Of a stretch of 64,000 nt of DNA, positions 61,301-64,000 are shown one piece after another. The notes beneath the pieces are model-generated. The model saw nothing but the letters and a program-made list of their open reading frames with translations. It did not search any database and was not told where the DNA came from. A program made the position numbers and the translations under genes. The stretch covers positions 1 to 64,000 of the forward strand of contig NZ_QWDM01000005.1 of assembly GCF_003996965.1 (NCBI RefSeq), in the 5' to 3' direction. The DNA is from Flavobacterium cupreum. GTDB lineage: Bacteria; Bacteroidota; Bacteroidia; Flavobacteriales; Flavobacteriaceae. Numbering within the stretch: the first letter of the stretch is position 1; each line of letters starts with the position of its first letter.

Positions 61301-64000
61301 AATACATTTGATGTCTGGTAAGTACCAACCGTCGGTAAAAGCATTCTGTATTGTAAGCCAGCAGTTGGTAAAAGTACACCAGCCGCATTTTTCACATCTG
61401 AAATGGTTACGCTGGCCGTATTACTCGGACAAGTTACTTTCGAAGGCGTAAGCGTCATCGCTGCCGGTGGATTCAATTTAGTAATTGTTCCCGCTGGTAT
61501 TGTAACCGAACAGCTTTTCGAATCTGTAATTGTAACCGTGTAAACACCTTCTGTACTTAAATTATTAAATACAAGCGTTCCTTGTGGTCCGGCATATTTT
61601 ACACCGTCTTTCAATAAAGTATACTGGTAGGAACCATTTCCTCCACTAACACCTGAAACCGTAATTGTTGCAGGATTATCACAATTGTATAAAGGAGCCA
61701 TCGTAGCTGTACCTTTAATTACATCTGGTTGGAAAACTTTAAACGAATAGGATTGCTCACACTTCTGTGCATCCTGTACAATATAAGTATAAGTCGTTCC
61801 TGCAATAGAACCGGCTAATGATCCGTATGTAGTGGTAGAGGTAAAAGCACCTGTACCATTAAACTGATATTTAAACGGAGCTACTCCAGTTAATGGAGTA
61901 ATCGTAACGCTTCCGTCAGCGGCACCATTACACGATACATTGGTAACTTGTTCTTTTGCAGTTACGGCAATTTTAGAATTAACAATTGCGTCAACCTTAA
62001 ATGGACAATTTTTTACATCTGTAATTTCAAAAGTATAGGTTCCTGAAGTACTCGTTGAATAGGTAAATTTAGGACCTGCAATACTACCACTTGTAAATAA
62101 TGTGGTGGCACCTTTTTTAACTACATATTTATAAGGTGCATAACCTCCTGAAATAGAAACTTCTATAACTGCATTTGGTGCAGTGGTATCACAGCTTAAT
62201 GGAGTAGTTGTTAACGCATTTGCTGTTAATTTACCTTCAATTTTTTGACTTACTGCTGTAGCATCACATTTGTTGCTGGTATCTGTAATCAAAAAGTCAT
62301 AGGTTCCTGTTGCAGTTGCCGTATACGTAAATGTTTTGCCTGGAAAAGTAGCAGTTGGATTACCATATCCCGCTCCATTTATATTTACCTGATAATAGAA
62401 TGGACCAACACCTTTAGTAATATTTACTGTAATCAGCGCGCTGGTACCGTCAAAACATAAACCTGTATTGGAAACAATCTCTGCTTCCGGTCTAACAGGG
62501 TCAGCAATAATAAAATCTACATTTTTGGTGTTTGGACATAAATTAGCATCTGTTCCGGAAACGGTATAAGAACCCGGTGCAACACCTGTTATCGTTCCGC
62601 CATTAACCGGGAAAGCCGTCGTTACTTTTGTAACCGTGTTGGTAAGTGTTAAGGTGTATGGTTTCACTCCACCTGTGGCACTAGCTGTAACTGTAGCACC
62701 ATCTTTACAAAGCGCTACACTTGGAGAAGCACTTATAGAAAAGGCGGACTCTGTCTTAATTGTGGTTGGTAAACTAACAATACAAGGATTTGGTGATGGT
62801 GCTTTTGGATCATCGTATCTTACACGCACATCATACAATCCGGCATCTTTACCAGTAAAATCAATTTGGGCAACTGTAGACTTAACCCAGTTAGCGCCAC
62901 CGTCTATCGTATAATAGAAACCTTTAAGCGGATCGAAATTTTTAGCTATAATACTAAATGCACCGTCTTTAGATCCGTTACATTTTATATGAGTAAGTCC
63001 CAGAACTTCGGCAGTAAAACCTTTACTGTCTTCTACTACCACTTTAAGTTTTTGCTCAGACAAACATGATTTTGGTAACTGACGTACCCAGATATCATCA
63101 AGAACTAAATCGTTACCACTAAATACTTCACTACCGGAACGAACCACGAAAGTTAGGTTCTTATTATTTCCCGGATTCATCTTGATACTAATCGGTACCC
63201 ATTTTCTTCTGTTCGGATCATTTGAAGGAGCTGCAATTTCTCCCGTATCATCTCTGGCCACAACATTACCTAAAGCGTCAATTAATTCCACTCTGATAAT
63301 AGGCGCAGCAGAACTGTAACCCGGATTTAATAAGTTTCCAACATAAAAATCAACAATTATATCCTGATTTTCAATAACATCCACAATAGGTTTACTATAT
63401 AAAATACCGTATTTACCTGCGGCATTACCAATATTTACCAATAAAAATCTTCCATCAGGATCTCCTGTATTGTCCAGGTTATTTGGATTTGTTGTATGGT
63501 CTTTAAAGTGGAACCATGCACCTGAATTATTGCTTGATGGATCATCACCTCTCCAGAAGAAACTTGCTACTGAATAGGCATTATCTTCTACAGATCTACT
63601 TGGTGTTCCATTAGGAAATTTACACTGATAAGGAGGGTTAACTCGCTGGTCATTAAAACAATATGCTGCTGCAATACCAGGTGATTTGGTTGGCGGTCCG
63701 CTACCAAAATCTTCTTTTAACAAATTACTGAACGTTGGAGAAGATACCAGTTTGTATTTTACAATCACATCGTAGGTACCAACCGGAAGATCTTTAAAGA
63801 CATTCGGTGGTACATTTGTATTTAAGGCTGTACCTAAATAATATTCATATTCATAGGTAGTACTAGGATCCGTTTTTACAGTTACTGTTGTTGTTCCTTT
63901 ACCGTCACAAGTATAGTTTGTGGTTTGGATAAAAACAGGATCAGATGGTTTTGGCTCAAGGATAATGCCCTCCATAGGGAAAACACAACCGGCAGCATCC
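49375..64000 (-). CDS. sprB: Giant SprB-like gliding motility adhesin, 5' end outside the window
   Basis: The frame is open from the window edge to the stop codon at 49375, giving at least 4,874 residues; the start and signal peptide lie beyond position 64000. The visible part consists of about 52 SprB-type immunoglobulin-like repeats of some 88 residues, a jelly-roll-like domain near the visible N-terminus, and a C-terminal type B sorting domain. F. johnsoniae SprB (about 6,500 residues) is a surface adhesin moved along the cell by the gliding motor; length class, repeat type, sorting domain and the sprF neighbour all agree. A paralogous adhesin cannot be excluded. Composition is Thr/Gly/Ala/Val-rich with two Cys per repeat. 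No frameshift or stop was seen in 14.6 kb. Confidence 0.92.
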   Translation of the reverse strand, partial: DAAGCVFPMEGIILEPKPSDPVFIQTTNYTCDGKGTTTVTVKTDPSTTYEYEYYLGTALNTNVPPNVFKDLPVGTYDVIVKYKLVSSPTFSNLLKEDFGSGPPTKSPGIAAAYCFNDQRVNPPYQCKFPNGTPSRSVEDNAYSVASFFWRGDDPSSNNSGAWFHFKDHTTNPNNLDNTGDPDGRFLLVNIGNAAGKYGILYSKPIVDVIENQDIIVDFYVGNLLNPGYSSAAPIIRVELIDALGNVVARDDTGEIAAPSNDPNRRKWVPISIKMNPGNNKNLTFVVRSGSEVFSGNDLVLDDIWVRQLPKSCLSEQKLKVVVEDSKGFTAEVLGLTHIKCNGSKDGAFSIIAKNFDPLKGFYYTIDGGANWVKSTVAQIDFTGKDAGLYDVRVRYDDPKAPSPNPCIVSLPTTIKTESAFSISASPSVALCKDGATVTASATGGVKPYTLTLTNTVTKVTTAFPVNGGTITGVAPGSYTVSGTDANLCPNTKNVDFIIADPVRPEAEIVSNTGLCFDGTSALITVNITKGVGPFYYQVNINGAGYGNPTATFPGKTFTYTATATGTYDFLITDTSNKCDATAVSQKIEGKLTANALTTTPLSCDTTAPNAVIEVSISGGYAPYKYVVKKGATTLFTSGSIAGPKFTYSTSTSGTYTFEITDVKNCPFKVDAIVNSKIAVTAKEQVTNVSCNGAADGSVTITPLTGVAPFKYQFNGTGAFTSTTTYGSLAGSIAGTTYTYIVQDAQKCEQSYSFKVFQPDVIKGTATMAPLYNCDNPATITVSGVSGGNGSYQYTLLKDGVKYAGPQGTLVFNNLSTEGVYTVTITDSKSCSVTIPAGTITKLNPPAAMTLTPSKVTCPSNTASVTISDVKNAAGVLLPTAGLQYRMLLPTVGTYQTSNVFTGLAAGVSYKFEVKDANNCKFEETIFISALPTIAVTFKSQVDIVCFGDTNGSAIFTVTGLGNGTNYSYVVDTRPAVTGTSPATGTSFDIPVATLSPGLHTITVTNTSTTCSAQQTVTILAPTAALALNAPTLTHVTCNGLGQAVINAVGGWTPYKNYELTPVTPAGAVVNQTTNTFTGLAAGDYKVVVTDLNGCTKTQNFTINPKVNPTASIDTVTSDFCSSALGATIKVTPNAAPNYTYTLGSVTQNNGTFTGLIPGSYIIKVTDTSTGCFINLPATTIASPIAASITLDKDLDCSLATPGATIRVYNITAGYPDYKYRVNTTGAPFTGAYTTLAAGQTSFTYPAGAAATYYFEITDSKNCTTVVSQKINAIVKPVVTAATPAHVKCKGDATGTVTVTTNPAAGTYTYVLTPTAPTTGAVITQTNNVFTGIKAGTYSVTVTDAKSCISAPLPVTITEPAIALTASALATKVKCGTANAPQAATITVTAINGTPFTGGKYKYDYGDGNGYVDSNTFTTSTPGLVSITVIDKNGCTAPASATINTLNPPTALAFAQANVISCDAAQLDTDLKVTVTNGVAPFKFEITSTTAAIAPATPVVTGITTQDYTFANLSPGKYFFRITDDNGCIKDGDFTIDNVVPITVSGSLVSAVSCNNASDGSIKFNVGGNSTGFTYVLKNTANATITGGSQAGNVVTFTNLPGGTTYTITVTNPTTKCTNTAFVNLANPTAITITAASGTKVYCDKPNTAITVTATGGTGTLYYAVVSAKAGTPAPVYPADYNTTGVFSRNTLVDGETFNVFVRDAKGCPATTSFTVVRDAVPTVDPIPVTCYKGGSLTIVMSGTVFTGSTIAYGVNGVYSSNPSKTISGPGTYNLTVKDANGCISAVFPLIINNQLKLTVKSEKDVTCTAVPPFTTTDAQVTLSASGGGAAYTYWYKLGLGGTYVALPGNVFNTSAPGDYYFQVTSDGCSAESTVPVKVTVPVLPVVSAVATGTLCTLSKEGTIKVTVTSGGVGPFKYTIDNWVTSNDSGYFTDLPGAPGAGLGYTYQVRDAKGCIGTGAAQAFVIAPDPITFDTAIENIECDPSSTPPGSTLGSITVINAAGGTGQYTYHISNNFGYTASHTTTTKENWKFDIIDFGIYTVEVRDANSCSVEKKEVMASPPNDLVIDVTTTPSTCTTGGTATVTAVASVGSGNYEFGILEFNTPPYSNNYSGPDVVGGNVKTFNPLIPGVTYTFVVHDLTTNCYFLKSAAGPIPSASTLVGTPTPQNVTCKGLGDGRVTFTITGQHATTTSVDYQIFRDQDNAVISPLLNAPVAAPFTVTYPSAGPGTLVPGRYYIVFTERGGTIDGCQSASTMFEIKESTTPLTLLASSLGNANCNPNAGIVTAQGKGGAGSYLYQIITDTGAIGDADDPKPTAASFLPIHSTNTFFVNSGDYLVWVKDANNCITSATVKVIQDPLPVFNVDFTTFCAGEGAFEVTVNITDPVPTMGPYKVSVDNGTPVPVTGLSYTALGLNSGPHTFVVIDKNNCSQALPTNLNINATPSAIASIGKVLACSVTGTVVEDAVIHVEIKDGTPAYTYEVKKGIAGFVTITPATTVVAGVTAFDYAVPSGAADTYIFRITDVNGCPVSTNAVTIEAIVPIVPAANPIQPLCFGGTGTIVLSATGGQGPYRYNFNNLGFSTNDTYTATASATAYPFIVKDNLGCEVSSSVILGEPTEVNFIAPVITPLTCGPGNVGVDAQVVLSASGGTGTIEYSFNGSDFSTQTTYNVIDTGSDQLNIPFSVRDANSCSKSGTVDILKLDPPVFNEPAFTQTTITCLATTSDVQVVSTNGIGTSTYKIISPVAQAGNISGLNSGLFTGLPAGDYIFEVTDSRNCKDQAPYTVKDVIKINVVEQSTTGITCATATDGKATFFVSGFGSAAPGTYHYILDTDPAVNNLTASTINLTGLSSGNHTLTVYDDVTGCSMALPLGFDIAAPPAPLSATKVVTPLGCTTFGAVTITAVDGWGDYTYTLTQGATVKTNTDGIFAGLTVVGTYNISVKDSNGCEVTDSFSLTTPVKPTIAIDASNYCYVNDNTTTINVSATSVGTPHPVTPYEFSIDGTNWQTSGSFTDLKPGDYTITVRDKFGCTDAITTKINGQLFASAENRKDLYCAGLAADGTIRVSAVGGYPAYTYTVNINGAGASAPVVFTNPAFSDYTVTAAGSYVFTVYDSRGCAYPIPAVVMLDPTPVVFTAAPTSPSCSGTQGTVGDGSILFNLPPSNNNPDYRYTIQRTVPAGGLVVTQVNNPLFKDLIAGTYTVTVTSGRDCPATDTVIINPPTPVVASYLVTPFKCSGTNTLNATVVTVTGTGGKGTNLITDYTYSDNGSNWKTTNTFNVIDNGSVQNPVYYVKDGNGCIASISVPVNPFPKLISATATLDTKADCKNAGEIINVVIAGGSVPANFEYDVYKDGILFASAIPVTGNTFDYTAPDAGHFYQFKVIDKTTDCFILSNVYNVPLFNTMKVIATASQMVSCNGFSDAEITVSITNYTGAFTYQVYDAANTAVPGASGTGNAATGNPFTITGLPFGDNYTVRITQTAYPECTVDSNPVDITQPPVLSLAGLKVDNVNQNCNNDGAVLTVDPSTIVGGTPGFMYAFAPAGTSTALLVYTPSPTKTIVTTKVFPLFDAWDVYVKDAKGCFDHVTVNVSLDPKPTIKDVKVASQCDSASGYRIDVTATGVGTLQYSLDNGPFTTDNFFIVYSPGQYTVTVQDANQCTTTALTPVTVLEPLTLSGEITVMSDCNTATGEITLHAEGGTVLPANSYVYTKDNWVTSQVSPVFTDLAPAVYKFKVRDIVTLCEKEFDIEIEKPTDVTGIILTPTAVSCKDGLDGTITVAIATSNNNPVYTYSLTGPAGFTPRPAQESPVFKDLPYGLYTVTVLSGRGCSGTATITVAEPAVMAIGLPAVTQYVCNTGSNAVKFATITVTPGSVVGGSGNYLIYEFFRDGKSVQKDDRNTFTEFDYLGGTYTVTVYDSNNCQAQSNSVIIAPYADIDDLKIDVTKITCKDPESIQVTAINTKGTLPALDYTIEGVAPNTYPLTSSPTGLFAGLNVGQYKITVTNPVTGCSIVRYHTVNEPNTFKIVATEVKNLICFSDTNGSVTLTLVDNIVPSDEAGVFSYVITHESGTQQSGVTTSTELKLANLIRGKYTVAATLVNTPFCPVTTEFSIEGPAEELLLTPSVKQITCADGNSDGIISVSATGGWPGEYQYKLEGAKAVPYSTVNVFENLAVGSYVVFVKDINGCEVSAPIQLDAPKPIDVTVGLDKTKLLCYDDTDATLTVNTITGGSGNYTYTLHGTLANGTVITRDAQPDKVFAGLGAGTYFVTVSDDWTCVGTSNTVTVDQPNVVEATIAIDRTETCAITPRIILKATGGTGPYFYSTDGTTYNPTSFVSQVTIDLPKTTANVTYKYFVKDSNDCNAATEVNVEFSPVPAITLEVYEHQDIQCRGSVSGSITAIANGGLGNYVYILTDVNGNAITPAPTQLTPGEFTELAVGKYRVTVQSLDCEQPFEIIEITQPDTELSATLAVEDVKCNGFSNGKITVNAVGGTGAYVYALHPNLKQFFDSNVFDNLKPGIYTIRVQDANGCYRDYQDEVKQPDPLDVTEIVSSQIPEYCFGDKDGVAFVEVTGGVGPYMASITGDGVTIDFRAPDVDANTFSFQGLSGGIEYHVIVKDLNECTNEVFLKLPDPVKLNPIAKENYSCENDLPVNNITVEVDASIDDTRKATIVYTLFEDGVSKGITQTGNPIFRNLPTGNYSVQVVLEGCERMTNTVRIDAVQPLNLIDVTATVNKDLNIIEVKASGGVPAYEYNFNDEGFTSSNTYRIYKTGEYSVVVRDQNGCEFRTTVKGTFYDFCLPNYFTPDGDGRTDLIGPDCGALAYKNLTFDIFDRYGRVVAKYHVGEKWDGRYNGAELPTGDYWYVLKLNDEKDPREFVGHFTLYR
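49378..49641 (-). other. T9SS type B C-terminal sorting domain
   Basis: The last 88 residues begin FCLPNYFTPDGDGRTDLIGP and continue LTFDIFDRYGRVV, KWDGRYNGAELPTGDYWYVLKL and EFVGHFTLYR. This is the gliding-motility-associated (type B) C-terminal domain that directs export by the type IX secretion system. The typical NxFTPDGDG, WDGxxxGxxLPTGDYWY and final hydrophobic strand are all present. Confidence 0.95.
49642..63975 (-). repeat. Array of about 52 diverged SprB repeats
   Basis: Each unit runs: hydrophobic strand, a first Cys in a CxG or CxxxDG turn, T-V-x-V-x-G-G-x-x-P-Y-x-Y, a variable loop, V-F-x-x-L-x-x-G-x-Y-x-V-x-V-x-D-x-x-G-C, then a strand ending in P. I counted 52 by hand, with a mean near 88 residues. 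Nearly all have one Cys in the first turn and one after the D-x-x-G block; the last unit (49642-49857) lacks the first. Most units have diverged strongly. Pairs with longer matches include the units at about 54345-54620 and 52500-52755. Confidence 0.85.
63076..63726 (-). other. Jelly-roll/MAM-like domain inserted in a SprB repeat
   Basis: About 217 residues (84-300 counted from the Met at 63975) differ from the repeats: LLKEDFGSG...AYCFNDQRVNPPYQC, NAYSVASFFWRGDDPSSNNSG, GRFLLVNIGNAAGKYGILYSKPI, IIVDFYVGNLLNPGYSSAAP, IIRVELIDALGNVVA and LTFVVRSGSEVFSGNDLVLDDIWVRQL. The LVLDDIWV end and overall pattern resemble MAM or carbohydrate-binding jelly rolls. The flanking repeat continues on both sides, its second Cys lying after the insertion. 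Confidence 0.7.

Noticed and set aside
1..64000. tRNA or rRNA genes
   Set aside because: No cloverleaf-like arms or rRNA-like stretches were seen in any spacer; all gaps are short and explained by repeats, promoters or terminators.

Overview
The window comes from a Flavobacterium-like member of the Bacteroidota. The evidence is an AT-rich chromosome, promoters of the TAnnTTTG type with hardly any Shine-Dalgarno sequences, a giant SprB-like gliding adhesin with a type B type IX secretion sorting domain followed by a PorP/SprF protein, a lycopene cyclase, an M13 peptidase, and several Bacteroidota-specific lipoproteins. The gene content is chromosomal. Accessory DNA is limited to the extreme left edge (a broken IS200-type transposase and IS-end-like repeats) and a few small spots, chiefly an orphan immunity-like gene beside a decayed elaA fragment.

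Layout. 1-2.5 kb: truncated IS200 transposase, tRNA hydroxylase TrhO with an unusual C-terminal extension, and a bacilliredoxin. 2.6-7.4 kb: minus-strand TonB receptor, thioredoxin, lycopene cyclase and TPR protein. 7.6-12.1 kb: metal homeostasis. A MerC/thioredoxin-reductase-like pair diverges from a Fur-family regulator, then comes a manganese transporter (Nramp fused to a UspA domain) followed by its likely regulator MntR. 12.1-15.1 kb: structured intergenic repeats, a small unknown gene, an enoyl-CoA hydratase and an NtrY-like histidine kinase. 15.2-27.6 kb: haem biosynthesis. hemJ, hemH and an AraC regulator lie on the minus strand; hemA-hemC-hemD-hemE-unknown-GNAT-hemF, an aldolase and hemB lie on the plus strand, with a c-type cytochrome lipoprotein right behind hemB. 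Every step from glutamyl-tRNA to haem is present except glutamate-semialdehyde aminomutase (hemL). 27.7-35.6 kb: effector-binding protein, M13 peptidase, EamA transporter, SCO protein, feoA-feoB with a 40-residue Cys-rich partner, and an HD hydrolase. 35.8-43.9 kb: acyl-ACP desaturase and PlsC (lipid synthesis), rnpA, envelope genes (DUF4349, S41 protease, double OmpA protein), the orphan immunity-like gene and elaA. 43.2-48.1 kb: DUF1579 and DUF4837 lipoproteins, a LysM lytic transglycosylase and pgk. 48.3-64.0 kb: sprF and the 3' 14.6 kb of the sprB-like gene, whose 5' end lies beyond the window.

The most notable observations are: (i) the giant adhesin, with about 52 two-cysteine immunoglobulin-like repeats in view and a jelly-roll-like domain inserted inside one repeat; (ii) a TrhO whose C-terminus resembles the C-terminal barrel of U32 (TrhP-type) proteins, which act in the parallel pathway to the same tRNA modification; (iii) two palindromes overlapping the merC promoter beside a Fur-family gene, and two dyads around a good mntH promoter; (iv) a ferrochelatase with an internal cysteine cluster; (v) a decayed elaA fragment and an intact elaA bracketing an immunity-like gene; (vi) several families of intergenic inverted repeats built from short recurring words. 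Many starts given here are the internal ATG supported by family alignment and gene spacing rather than the longest possible frame.
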